Shown: in pieces, positions 51,650-60,141 of the stretch | Layout: each line of letters starts with the position of its first letter | Position numbering within the stretch: position 1 is the stretch's first letter | NCBI GenBank assembly: GCA_963818885.1 | Contig: CAWFTP010000003.1 | Location: forward strand, 62,001-126,000 | Source of the DNA: DATFDN01 sp963818885 | GTDB taxonomy: Bacteria > Pseudomonadota > Alphaproteobacteria > Acetobacterales > Acetobacteraceae | DNA length: 64,000 bases | Reading direction: 5' to 3' | Notes under the pieces: generated by a model | Databases searched by the model: none | Told to the model about the DNA's origin: nothing | The model's input: only the letters and a program-made list of their open reading frames with translations | Position numbers and translations under genes: made by a program

Positions 51650-52555
51650 TCAGGCGGCCCTCGCCAACGTGACGCCGCTCGCATCGAACGCCGCAAACAG
51701 CGATCCCTCCTGCGCTTCGCTCAGCTTCAGATGCGGCGGTCGGATGTTGGTCCAGCGCGCATCGCCGGTGTTGCGCGCGACCAGCGACTTCAGTCCGGGG
51801 ATCAGCGGCACCGATGTCACCGCCTTGCGCGTAGCGGTCAATGTGCGCTGCGCCTCCTCGTCGCGCGTCGCATAGACCCGCGCGCCGATCGCGCAATTCA
51901 CGTTCGACGCCGCGGTGATGCATCCGGCGCCCCCCACCTTCAGCATCGGCAGCAGCAGACTGTCGTCACCCGCATACACCTCGAACCCGTCTTTCGCGAA
52001 GTGCTCCGCATAGGCGCGGCTGTTGTCGAAATTGCCGCTGCTGTCCTTGATCCCCTTCACGACGCCGGGGAACGCCTTCAGCAGCCGCCCGATCAGGTCG
52101 AGGCCGAAGCCGATCACCGCCTGCTGCGGGAAGTGATACAGGAAGAGCTTGATGTCCCCGCCGGTGCGCTGCACGACCTCGCTGAAATAGGCGAACAGCC
52201 CGTCATCGGACGGGTTCTTGTAGTAGAACGGCGGCAGCAGCAGCGCGCCGCGGCAGCCCACGCTCGCGGCGTGGCGCGTCAGCTTCACCGTGTCGGTGAT
52301 CGCGGTCGTGCCGGTGCCCGGCAGCATCTTGGCGGCCGGGATGCCGCGCGCGACCAACCCCTCCAGCAGCGCGATGCGCTCCTCGATGCCGAGGCTGTTC
52401 GCCTCTCCCGTCGTGCCGGTGACCGCGAGCCCGTTGCAGCCATTCGCGAGCAGCCAGCGGCAATGCGCCGCCATCCGGTCGGGATCGACCGACAAATCGG
52501 CATTCATTGGCGTCAGTACGGCGGCGTTCACGCCGCCGAACAGGGTCTCGCTCAT
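51650..52555 (-). CDS. Dihydrodipicolinate synthase family (DapA-like) aldolase/lyase
   Basis: A 301-residue class I aldolase barrel: FGGVNAAVLTPMNADLSVDP, GLAVTGTTGEANSLGIEERI with the substrate-carboxylate motif, LLLPPFYYKNPSDDGLFAYF with the conserved Tyr, and VVKGIKDSSGNFDNSRAYAE with the Schiff-base Lys. It probably acts on a pyruvate-type keto acid, but it is divergent from true DapA and sits near catabolic enzymes, so I give no symbol. ATG 52555 overlaps the ycgN stop (ATGA). Confidence 0.85.
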   Translation of the reverse strand: MSETLFGGVNAAVLTPMNADLSVDPDRMAAHCRWLLANGCNGLAVTGTTGEANSLGIEERIALLEGLVARGIPAAKMLPGTGTTAITDTVKLTRHAASVGCRGALLLPPFYYKNPSDDGLFAYFSEVVQRTGGDIKLFLYHFPQQAVIGFGLDLIGRLLKAFPGVVKGIKDSSGNFDNSRAYAEHFAKDGFEVYAGDDSLLLPMLKVGGAGCITAASNVNCAIGARVYATRDEEAQRTLTATRKAVTSVPLIPGLKSLVARNTGDARWTNIRPPHLKLSEAQEGSLFAAFDASGVTLARAA

Positions 52556-53028
52556 GTCGGCATCTTCTCCTTGACGCGTCGTGTGCGCGGTGTGCGCCCC
52601 GGCCACTCGACGAAATGATGTTCCAGGGGTCCCGCGACCCGTTCCGAGATCGCGCGTCCGCGTACCGAGATCCCGGCCTCGTGTACCGTACGCGGATCGC
52701 CCGAGACGAGCGGATGCCACCAGGCGAGGTCCCTGCCCTCGGCAAGGCGCCGATACGCGCAGGTGGGTGGCAGCCAGTCCACCTCCCGAACGGTGGCGGG
52801 CGTGAGCTGCACGCAGTCGGGCACCTGCTGGTGGCGGTGCACGTAGTCGCGGCACCGGCATGTGCTCGTGTTCAGCAGATGGCACGCGACATTAGTGTAG
52901 GAAAGCGTCCCGTCATCCTCGTGACGCAGCTTGTGCAGGCAGCATCGCCCGCAGCCGTCGCAGAGCGACTCCCATTCGGCCTCGGTCATCGCCTCCAGCG
53001 ATTTGGTTTTCCAGAACGGCGGCGCCAT
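52552..53028 (-). CDS. YcgN family cysteine-cluster protein
   Basis: A 158-residue UPF0260 protein with the Cys cluster LCDGCGRCCLHKLRHEDDGT, NVACHLLNTSTCRCRDYVHR, PDCVQLTP and WLPPTCAYRRLAEGRDLAWW. The cysteines probably bind zinc or an Fe-S cluster; function is not established. It is coupled to the DapA-like gene. Confidence 0.9.
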   Translation of the reverse strand: MAPPFWKTKSLEAMTEAEWESLCDGCGRCCLHKLRHEDDGTLSYTNVACHLLNTSTCRCRDYVHRHQQVPDCVQLTPATVREVDWLPPTCAYRRLAEGRDLAWWHPLVSGDPRTVHEAGISVRGRAISERVAGPLEHHFVEWPGRTPRTRRVKEKMPT

Positions 53029-53078
53029 CCGCGCACCTTAGCGCGGATCGGCGCCCACGGAAATCGTCGCCGGAAATC

Positions 53079-53927
53079 TCAGCGCGGCGGCGGCAGGCTT
53101 TGCTGCTGCACGGCACCGAGCGGCGCGCCCTGCTGCACGCCCGCCTGCGGCGGATACAGGCTCTGCGGCGGCACGTTCGCGGGCGGCGGCGCGTAATTCG
53201 GCGGCGGCGGTGCGTACCCGGGCTGCGCCGGCGGATAGGACTGCGCGATCGGCGCCGGGGCGCCGTAGCGCGTCAGGACGCTGCGCAGCGGCTCCGCTCC
53301 GGGATTGGATGCCTGCATCGCGATGACGATCTGCCGCGTATCGAGCGGCTGTCCGTAATAGGCTTGATCGAGGCCGCTGCGTGAATCGAGGACGCTGCCT
53401 TCGATCGAAATCCCGGCGAACGCGCCGCGCGTCGATTGGAAAGCGACGATGTCGGCGGTCAAGCCGGTCGTCATGGCACCCTGCACGCCGCCACCGATCG
53501 TCGCGACCGCGATCGAGGCATCGCCACCCAGCTTGACATGGCTGGAGAGCAGCGCGTCGAGTCCCCGGTCGGTCATCACCACCAGCACCAGCGCGCTATC
53601 CTGCACGCCGATCTGAAAGCCGAAGCTCGCGCTGCCGATGGTGAAGAACGCCGGATAGGACCAGGTGCCGTTGCCCGCGCGCGCGAGCAGCACGCAATTG
53701 CCGCCCGATCCGCCGAAAAAGAACCCGGCCTTGAAGACGCGCGGGCAGATCAGCACCGCGCGGGAGCGGTCGAGCATCGCGCGCGGCGTGGGCGAGATGG
53801 TCTGCGTCATCATCTCCTGCAACCCGATCGTCGAACGGTCGACCAGGGCTTGCGCATCCTGGGCGGTCTGCGCACGCGCGAGCGCGGGGAACAGCAGCAG
53901 GACGGCGGCGAACACGAAGCGTCTCAT
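53079..53927 (-). CDS. SYLF-domain (Ysc84-like) exported protein
   Basis: A 282-residue protein with a signal peptide (FVFAAVLLLFPALARA, cut near residue 19). The SYLF lipid-binding domain follows: MLDRSRAVLICPRVFKAGFF, FFTIGSASFGFQIGVQDSAL, VVMTDRGLDALLSSHVKLGG and FAGISIEGSVLDSR. A Pro/Gln/Tyr-rich tail of about 60 residues ends the chain. It is likely periplasmic or attached to the inner face of the outer membrane. ATG 53927 is preferred over 53942 because GGAG lies 13 bases upstream. Confidence 0.85.
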   Translation of the reverse strand: MRRFVFAAVLLLFPALARAQTAQDAQALVDRSTIGLQEMMTQTISPTPRAMLDRSRAVLICPRVFKAGFFFGGSGGNCVLLARAGNGTWSYPAFFTIGSASFGFQIGVQDSALVLVVMTDRGLDALLSSHVKLGGDASIAVATIGGGVQGAMTTGLTADIVAFQSTRGAFAGISIEGSVLDSRSGLDQAYYGQPLDTRQIVIAMQASNPGAEPLRSVLTRYGAPAPIAQSYPPAQPGYAPPPPNYAPPPANVPPQSLYPPQAGVQQGAPLGAVQQQSLPPPR

Positions 53928-53981
53928 GATGCGTATCTCCATGCGCAGCCGGCTAGCACGGACGAGCGAGTTGGGCGCCAC

Positions 53982-54603
53982 TCAATATCCCGGCATTTCG
54001 TTAACGCAGCCGACACGCCAGCCGGCTTCGTGTCGCTCGAGGCGGGTCAGCGACAGGTTTTGGACCGCGAGATGCAGGGCGTTATCGGCGGCGATGCCGA
54101 GCGCATGGGCGACGGCGGCGCGGATCGTGCCGCCATGGGCGACGATCACCACGTCCTCGCCCGCGTGTTCGCGCGCGAGGCGCTCCATCGCCGGGCCGAC
54201 ACGCTCGATCACGTCCGCGATCGATTCTCCGCCGGGCGGCCGCTCGGTCCCGGCGAGCGGCCAGAAGGCATGCGCCGGCAGGGCAAGCTTGCGCCGGCAA
54301 CTCGGCATGCGCGAGCCCGTGCCACTCGCCAAGCGACTGCTCGATCAGGTCCGGCTCTACGGTCAGCGGCGCGGGCGGGTAGCCCGCCGCGAAGATCGCC
54401 TCCGCCGTGCGCCGCGTACGCGAGAGCGGCGTGATGACCCAGGCCGCCCGCCGCGGCAGGCGATGGGCGAGCGTCCGGTATGTCGGCGCCTGCTCGACGA
54501 GGCTGGTCGGGCACAACTCCACGTCGAGCGTGCCGTAGAGCATCGCCCGAGCGTTCTCCGAGACGATCGCGTGGCGGATGAGCCAGAAGGACGTGACGCT
54601 CAC
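53982..54603 (-). pseudogene. Histidine phosphatase (phosphoglycerate mutase-like), frameshifted
   Basis: GTG 54603 begins VTSFWLIRHAIVSENARAML, with the catalytic His in LIRHA. The frame holds through TPLSRTRRTAEAIFAAGYPP and SLGEWHGLAHAELPA. Near 54290 a one-base shift is needed to reach RKLALPAHAFWPLAGTERPP, GGESIADVIERV and the second His in VIVAHGGTIRAAVAHALGIA, ending TGA 53982. As read the enzyme would lack the second catalytic His. Targets of the family range from sugar phosphates to alpha-ribazole phosphate. Confidence 0.75.
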
Positions 54604-54731
54604 GCGGGCTGCCGCCCAGCATACCTTCCGGGACGGCAAAGGGGGGAAGGCTCCGATATCAACGCGACGATGGTCCGGCTTGCACGCATTCCGAGCCAGC
54701 GATATGGCCAACCGCTCGCCGCTTCAACCTC

Positions 54732-55725
54732 TCAGGCGTTCGGGCGCTTTCGTCGCCTCATCCACAGGCCGACGAATCCCATCCCCAGCAACGCGATCGA
54801 AGGCGCTTCGGGCACCGTCGCGGTTCGCGCGGTCAGCAGCACGCCGGATGCCGATGTCGCGGTGACGCCGGGTGGAAGCGAAACCGTGAAAGAGGCCGTA
54901 TCGGCGAAGTCGAGCGTGCCATCGGTGATATTGCCGATGTTGATGATGTCGGAAACCGGAATCACCGCGAACGGCCCCTCAATCGTGACGACCTGTGTTG
55001 ACGTCCAGACGCCCGGGCCGCTCCAAATGGTTAGACCCATGTCTGGCCGGTACTCTGCGGGGTCGACGAAGTTCCCGCCTCCTAAGCCGGAGACACCAAT
55101 CACGTGGGTCCCTCCAAACATGGACCCAAGAAGAGAATTCAACGTTCCATTCGGCGCGTATCCGGCCAGCGGCTCGTCCGAAAACTGATAGGCCGCGCCT
55201 GGCACCGCATCTATCGCGGCGCCTTCGAGACGAAAATTGACTACGATGTTTGTGGTCGTGGTCGCCGATGCCTTTGGCACACTGACGAGAAGCTCGTCTT
55301 GCCAGTATATCTGACCGGTCACATAGCCGGCCCCTGACGCGCTTGCCAAAAAATGCGCTGATCCAGACATTAAGTCGGCACCCATCACGGAACTATTCGA
55401 GTAGGCTCGCTTGTCATCCAGAAAACCTGCGTCGTTGTCCACTAAAAATGTACCATCGACTTGATCATATGGAAAGCCAGGTGTGGTTTTCTTTACGAAT
55501 CCCGGTACAGTTTGCAGCCCTCCAGTGATGTTAATTCCCCAAATCGGCGCATCGATCGCGTGAGTTACCGGAAGGACGGCGACGGGGTCTGCCACCGCGG
55601 GAGGCGCGCAGATTAACCCCCCCCCCCGCTAATGCCACGGGCAAACCGGCGAGCCACACCCTGCGGCTGCGGAGTACCATCCGTCGGCTACGAACGAAAC
55701 GAGAATACATCCATCCGAAAGCCAT
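54732..55725 (-). CDS. PEP-CTERM sorting-domain exported protein; signal peptide interrupted by an 11-base G run
   Basis: The C terminus reads VPEAPSIALLGMGFVGLWMR followed by RRKR: a PEP-CTERM signal with the Pro-Glu motif, one hydrophobic helix and a basic tail. The mature part (about 270 residues) is Gly/Thr-rich and beta-like. ATG 55725 with GGAGGGG upstream gives SRRVWLAGLPVALAGGG. The run of 11 G on the coding strand then puts the rest out of frame. With 10 G the frame continues LICAPPAVADPV, a good signal-peptidase site (AVA). At 11 G the gene is off; at 10 it would be on. Expected processing is by an exosortase, which is not in the window. Confidence 0.75.
55617..55627. repeat. Homopolymeric C11/G11 tract inside a signal-peptide coding region
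   Basis: Eleven consecutive C on the plus strand (G on the coding strand). No other homopolymer of this length was noticed in the window. It lies at the h-region/cleavage-site boundary of the PEP-CTERM protein, and changing it by one base toggles the reading frame. Confidence 0.85.
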
Positions 55726-55755
55726 CGCACCCCTCCAAAGCCATCGCACCCCTCC
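55718..55755. repeat. 19-base tandem duplication carrying ribosome-binding site and ATG
   Basis: Two perfect head-to-tail copies of AAAGCCATCGCACCCCTCC (55718-55736 and 55737-55755). On the coding (minus) strand each copy holds GGAGGGG and an ATG. Because 19 is not a multiple of three, the two ATG codons (55744 and 55725) open different frames; only 55725 reads into the signal peptide. Confidence 0.85.
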
Positions 55756-55870
55756 CTTGTTTAGTTTGGCAGGTCCACGTAACTTTCCTATGGTGCACCT
55801 TTCCGGAATGTAGCGCACATTAAAAAGAACTTTTGCGCAATGATGTTTCTGATAATCGGCAAATCCTCTT

Positions 55871-56464
55871 TCACTCCGGCCAAACCAGCCGTGGTTTGGG
55901 ACGGAATTCCAGCCGCGCGTAAAGCCCGGCGAGCGGCAGTGAAAGGTCGAGATCAGGCAGCAACACCACCGCATCCAGTCCCTGCAGCGTCTCGTCCTCC
56001 CATTGCCCGCCGGGAGCGCGCCGCCAATGGATGACCTCCGGCTCGTCCTGATCGACGAAGATGATATGCCGAAGCGAGCCGAACCTTCTTGTACTCCTCC
56101 AGCTTTCGGGCGAAATCGAAGACGCGATTGCTGTCGGAGAGAACCTCGACCACCAGGCCGGCGCGTCGGCCCAGGTCTCGTTCGTCCATGAACTCGGCCG
56201 CAATCCACGCCGAGGTCCGGATAGCGGACATTGCCGTTCGGGATACGGATCGCCGTATCGGAGGTGAACGGACGGCAGGAACCATTGGCGCCGAGTTGGT
56301 TACCGACCAGCCCGAGCGAGTTCACCACGATCTGATCATGCCGCCGCTTCGCCCCGGCCATCGCGACCGGCTCGCCGTCCACAAACTCATAACGGCGCTC
56401 CTGGAGCAGATGCCACTCCAGGAACTCGTCCGCGAGTCATTCGTCGCGCGGCCTGTTCCGCCAT
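55871..56464 (-). pseudogene. Uma2 family protein (PD-(D/E)XK nuclease-like), multiply frameshifted
   Basis: From ATG 56464 (MAEQAARRMT) the pieces of one Uma2-type protein appear in order in all three frames: DEFLEWHLLQERRYEFVDGE, then GEPVAMAGAKRRHDQIVVNS and SDTAIRIPNGNVRYPDLGVD (the first acidic site), then AGLVVEVLSDSNRVFDFARK followed by LEEYKKV (the second site), then HIIFVDQDEPEVIHWRRAPG to FRPKPRLVWPE. At least three shifts separate them (near 56425, 56210 and 56075). So many breaks favour true decay, although the surrounding region also has many single-base shifts. Uma2 proteins are common, poorly understood nuclease-fold proteins. Confidence 0.72.
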
Positions 56465-56501
56465 CAGCCCATTCTCCATCCGAGGCGCAGTATAGCGCCA
56501 G

Positions 56502-57305
56502 TCACTCCCCCACGCTCAGCAGCGCCCCGCGCAGCCGGGCCTGGCGGAGCTGGCGGGCGAACAGCAGGCCGGCGGCGGCCATCCACACCAGGTTCAGGGC
56601 GAACGCCCACCCCAGCTCGTCCCAGCGGATCGTGCCGTGCAGCAGCACCGCGCGCATCCCCTCGAAGACGTGCGAGGCCGGCAGCAGGAACGCCACCACC
56701 TGCATCGCGTGCGGCAGGATCGCGACCGGATAAAACACGGCGGCGAACGGCGTCAGGCCGAACAGCACCGACCACGCGAGCGCCTCCGCCCCTGCCCCGT
56801 GGCGCAAGATCAGCGACACCACGCCGAGCGCCACCGCCCAGCCCATGATCATCAGATTGGCGAAGAACAGCACCAGCACCGGGCCCAGCTCGAACAGGTT
56901 GAAGGCGTAGAGGAAGAATGCGATCCCGATCGCGGGCACGACCCCGGCAAGCATTCGGATTACCGACATGCCGAGCAGCGCCGCGACCAGCTCCCACGGC
57001 CGCAGCGGCGAGACGAAGATGTGGCCCAGATTGCGCGACCACATCTCCTCCATGAAGCTGATCGCGACACCCATCTGGCTGCGCAGCGCCACCTCCCACA
57101 GCAGCACGCCGCCCAGCAATGTCGCGGCCGCGAGCACGCCCGGACCCGCACCCATCCGCGCGGCGACGAAGCGCGCGGTGAAGCCCCAGATCAGCATCTG
57201 CAACACCGGCCAATAGGCGAGCTCCAGCAACCGCGGCCAGGAGGCGCGGTAGAGCGCGAGGTGGCGGTACAGCATCGCCCAGATGCGGCGCGGGGACCCG
57301 CTCAC
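56502..57305 (-). CDS. ABC-2 type transporter permease
   Basis: A 267-residue membrane protein with about six helices: LELAYWPVLQMLIWGFTARF, MSVIRMLAGVVPAIGIAFFL, LMIMGWAVALGVVSLILRHG and LAWSVLFGLTPFAAVFYPVA, then ILPHAMQVVAFLLPASHVFE. It also has the ABC-2 loop EMWSRNLGHIFVSPLRPWEL. It should pair with the ATPase encoded just upstream; GTG 57305 overlaps that stop (GTGA). NodJ-like exporters have this form. Substrate unknown. Confidence 0.85.
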   Translation of the reverse strand: MSGSPRRIWAMLYRHLALYRASWPRLLELAYWPVLQMLIWGFTARFVAARMGAGPGVLAAATLLGGVLLWEVALRSQMGVAISFMEEMWSRNLGHIFVSPLRPWELVAALLGMSVIRMLAGVVPAIGIAFFLYAFNLFELGPVLVLFFANLMIMGWAVALGVVSLILRHGAGAEALAWSVLFGLTPFAAVFYPVAILPHAMQVVAFLLPASHVFEGMRAVLLHGTIRWDELGWAFALNLVWMAAAGLLFARQLRQARLRGALLSVGE

Positions 57306-58045
57306 GGCGCCACCATCGCCTGGCGGCGGTTGCGCGCGATGTCGAGGAACACCTCCTCCAGATCCTCACGCCGATAGCGGGTCAGCAAATCGTCCGGGCT
57401 GCCGCGATCGACGATGCGCCCTGCCTTCAGCATCAGCACCTGCGAACAGAGCCGCTCCACCTCCGCCATGTTGTGCGAGGCGAGCAGGATCGTGCTTCCG
57501 GTCTCAGCCCGGTAGCGTTCGAGCCAGCTGCGCACCCAGTCTCCGGTGTCGGGATCGAGGCTCGCGGTCGGCTCATCGAGCAGCAGCACTTCCGGGCGGT
57601 TAATCAGCGCCTTGGCCAGCGCGACCCGCGTCTTCTGTCCCGCCGAGAGCTGACCGGCGCGGCGCTTGAGCAGGTCCGTCAGCTCCAGCTCTTCGGCCAG
57701 CTCGCCGATGCGCCGTTCCAGTTCCGGGATGCCGTAGAGATGGCCATAGACCCGCAAATTCTGCGCGACCGTCAGGCGCTGCGGCAGCGCGACATAGGGC
57801 GAGGAGAAATTCATCCGTTCCAAGGCCGCGAAACGGTCGCGGGCGATGTCGTGGCCCAACACCTCGATCCGGCCCTCGGTCGGGATCAGCAGGCCGAGCA
57901 GCATGGCGATGGTGGTCGTCTTCCCGGCCCCGTTGCCACCAAGCAGACCGGTCGTCTCCCCGATGGGAACGGCGAAATTGATCCCGTCCACCGCCAGCAC
58001 GGCGCCGTAGCGTTTGCTCAGCCCCTCCACCTTGATTGCGTACAT
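57302..58045 (-). CDS. ABC transporter ATP-binding protein
   Basis: A 247-residue ATPase: KVEGLSKRYGAVLAVDGINF, Walker A GLLGGNGAGKTTTIAMLLGL, signature QLSAGQKTRVALAKALINRP, Walker B VLLLDEPTASLDPDTGDWVR and the switch His LLASHNMAEVERL. The signature LSAGQ replaces the commoner LSGGQ. ATG 58045 starts the domain; GTG 58072 is possible. It drives the ABC-2 permease at 56502 and lies 39 bases after the glycosyltransferase-like gene. Confidence 0.88.
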   Translation of the reverse strand: MYAIKVEGLSKRYGAVLAVDGINFAVPIGETTGLLGGNGAGKTTTIAMLLGLLIPTEGRIEVLGHDIARDRFAALERMNFSSPYVALPQRLTVAQNLRVYGHLYGIPELERRIGELAEELELTDLLKRRAGQLSAGQKTRVALAKALINRPEVLLLDEPTASLDPDTGDWVRSWLERYRAETGSTILLASHNMAEVERLCSQVLMLKAGRIVDRGSPDDLLTRYRREDLEEVFLDIARNRRQAMVAP

Positions 58046-58084
58046 CGGCGCGAGATAGGGCCGGAAGCCCACGCTGGCCAGGGG

Positions 58085-58879
58085 CTACCCGCAGCCGCCC
58101 CGACGCAGCGCCGCTTCGGCCTCCGCCTCTATCGCACGGATGCGCGCCGGCATGCTGGGCTCCTGGACGCGCAGCACCTGGCGAACCAGGCTCGCCTCGC
58201 GCGAATTGATGCGCGCCGGGCTCTCCAGGAACACATCCGCTCGGAGCGCGGGATCGGCGCGCAGGATCGCCTGCAGCATGTCCTGATCGTTCGCCACCAG
58301 GTCCCATCGCCCGGCCGCCCGCAGTGTCGCATCGTCCAGGCGCGCGAAGGCCGTGCTCCATGCCGCGATCAGCGATCGGCAGGAGGGGTGGGACAGGTTG
58401 AAGAAGCCCACCCCCGCATTCACCGCCCAGTCCGCCGCCGCTTCGTTGCCCGGCGTCAGGATCACCGCGCAATCCGTCTTGCCGGCGAGGTAGGCGCGTA
58501 TATCCCAATCGAGCGCAGCTACCAGCGCATCGGCGTCCAGATACAGCACCCAGCCGCGGTAGCCCTGCTCCACATATTCCTGCAGCAGCACGATGCGATT
58601 GAACGTCGCCTGCCAGGGATGGAACCCGCGCTTGACGCCGACGAAAGCGGTGTAGGCGATGCCGTGCCGTTCACAGAAGGCGCGATTGGCGCGCGACGAG
58701 GCGACCAGCACATCGAAATAGACGAACGGGTCGGCGGTCTGGAGTAGAATGGCGGGCGCGCTCTCGCCCCAATCGCGCGCCGTCCGCCTGCCCCGCGCCC
58801 GCGCGACGGTGCGCCCGACGACGCGCGCCCGCAATCGGCGCAGCAGCTTGCTCAGCTTCCCACCACCCTGCCTCGGCAC
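58085..58879 (-). CDS. Glycosyltransferase-like protein with DxD motif (GMA12/MNN10-like)
   Basis: About 264 residues. Landmarks are AILLQTADPFVYFDVLVASS, CERHGIAYTAFVGVKRGFHP, GWVLYLDADALVAALDWDIR with a DxD-like metal site, and CAVILTPGNEAAADWAVNAG followed by VGFFNLSHPS. This fits a GT-A fold transferase of the galactosyl/mannosyl GMA12/MNN10 type. The start is uncertain: GTG 58879 or ATG 58918, both overlapping the fahA end. It sits inside the homogentisate/ABC run. The donor and acceptor are unknown. Confidence 0.6.
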   Translation of the reverse strand: MPRQGGGKLSKLLRRLRARVVGRTVARARGRRTARDWGESAPAILLQTADPFVYFDVLVASSRANRAFCERHGIAYTAFVGVKRGFHPWQATFNRIVLLQEYVEQGYRGWVLYLDADALVAALDWDIRAYLAGKTDCAVILTPGNEAAADWAVNAGVGFFNLSHPSCRSLIAAWSTAFARLDDATLRAAGRWDLVANDQDMLQAILRADPALRADVFLESPARINSREASLVRQVLRVQEPSMPARIRAIEAEAEAALRRGGCG

Positions 58880-60141
58880 GTCCCGAAGCCGATCCGCGCC
58901 GCGCCGTCGCGCTCGCATCGCGCGGTCAGGATCACCTCGTCGCCGTCTTCCAGGAACCCGCGCGTCTCTCCGTTCGGCAGCGCCAGCCGCTCGCGGCCGT
59001 TTTGGGTGATTTCCAGCAGGCTGCCGAAGCCCGACCGGGCCTCGCCCGAGATGGTGCCGCTGCCGAACAGATCGCCCGCACGCAGATTGCAGCCGTTGGA
59101 GCTGTGATGGGCGACCATCTGCGCCGGCGTCCAATACAGCGCGCGCGCGTCGGTATGCGTCAGCACGAACGGCGCCGCTCCCGCCGCCCGCATCTTTGCC
59201 GTGAGCAACGCGGCCTCGAGCGTCACCGCGAGCGCCCCATGCGCCTGGTCGTCCGCGTCGAACAGGTACGGCAGCGGTGCCGGGTCGCCCGCCGGGCGCG
59301 GCTTCTGCGCGACGCGAAACGGCGCCAGCGCCTCGGCGGTCACGATCCAGGGCGCGATGCTGGTGCAGAAGCTCTTGGCCAGAAATGGTCCGAGCGGCTG
59401 GTACTCCCAGGCCTGCACGTCGCGCGCCGACCAGTCGTTCAGCAGGCAGTAGCCGGCGATATGCATGCCGGCCTCGGCGATCGGTATCGGCTGGCCCAGC
59501 CCATTGCCCGGTCCGATCCACATGCCGAGTTCCAGCTCGAAATCGAGGTTGCGGCACGGACCGAAATCGGGTGCTGCCTGATCGGGCGGCTTGCGCTGGC
59601 CACTAGGCCGACGGACCTCGGAGCCTGATGCCTGCACGGACGAGGCGCGGCCGTGGTAGGCGACCGGGACGTATTTGTAGTTGGGTAGCAGCGGATTGTC
59701 CGGGCGGAACAGGCGCCCCGTATTGGTCGCGTGCGCGATGCCGGCGAAGAAGTCGGTATAGTCCCCGATTTGCGCCGGCAGGTGCATCACGCAGTCCGCC
59801 GCCTTGTGCAGCAGCAGGTCACGATGCGCGGTCTTGACATCCAGAAGCTCGCCGAGCCGGCGGCGCAGCGCGCGGCGCGGCTCGGCGCCAAGCGCCAGCA
59901 TCGCGTCGAGGCCCGCGTTCGTCGCCGCTTCGGCGGCGTGTTTCGCCGCGCCCGCAAACAACCCGGTCGCGCTCGCCGCAGCGAGGTCGAGGATCGCATC
60001 CCCGATCGCGATACCAGGGCGCGGCACCCCGTTTGCGATGCTGAACGTGCCGAACGGCAGATTCTGAATTGGAAACTCGGGATGATCATTGGCGGAATCA
60101 ACCCAGCTTTTGCGGGCCGGGTCGTGTGTCTCGTCAAGCAT
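58852..60141 (-). CDS. fahA: Fumarylacetoacetase
   Basis: A 429-residue enzyme that cleaves fumarylacetoacetate to fumarate and acetoacetate, the last step of tyrosine/homogentisate breakdown. It shows PEFPIQNLPFGTFSIANGVP, VMHLPAQIGDYTDFFAGIAH, NYKYVPVAYHGRASSVQASG, LDFELELGMWIGPGNGLGQP, NDWSARDVQAWEYQPLGPFL and HSSNGCNLRAGDLFGSGTIS. ATG 60141 overlaps the hmgA stop (TGATG). Confidence 0.95.
   Translation of the reverse strand: MLDETHDPARKSWVDSANDHPEFPIQNLPFGTFSIANGVPRPGIAIGDAILDLAAASATGLFAGAAKHAAEAATNAGLDAMLALGAEPRRALRRRLGELLDVKTAHRDLLLHKAADCVMHLPAQIGDYTDFFAGIAHATNTGRLFRPDNPLLPNYKYVPVAYHGRASSVQASGSEVRRPSGQRKPPDQAAPDFGPCRNLDFELELGMWIGPGNGLGQPIPIAEAGMHIAGYCLLNDWSARDVQAWEYQPLGPFLAKSFCTSIAPWIVTAEALAPFRVAQKPRPAGDPAPLPYLFDADDQAHGALAVTLEAALLTAKMRAAGAAPFVLTHTDARALYWTPAQMVAHHSSNGCNLRAGDLFGSGTISGEARSGFGSLLEITQNGRERLALPNGETRGFLEDGDEVILTARCERDGAARIGFGTCRGRVVGS

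Noticed and set aside
54604..54731. A riboswitch upstream of the histidine phosphatase
   Set aside because: There are G/C-rich short complementary stretches, but no conserved cobalamin or other riboswitch core could be recognised.
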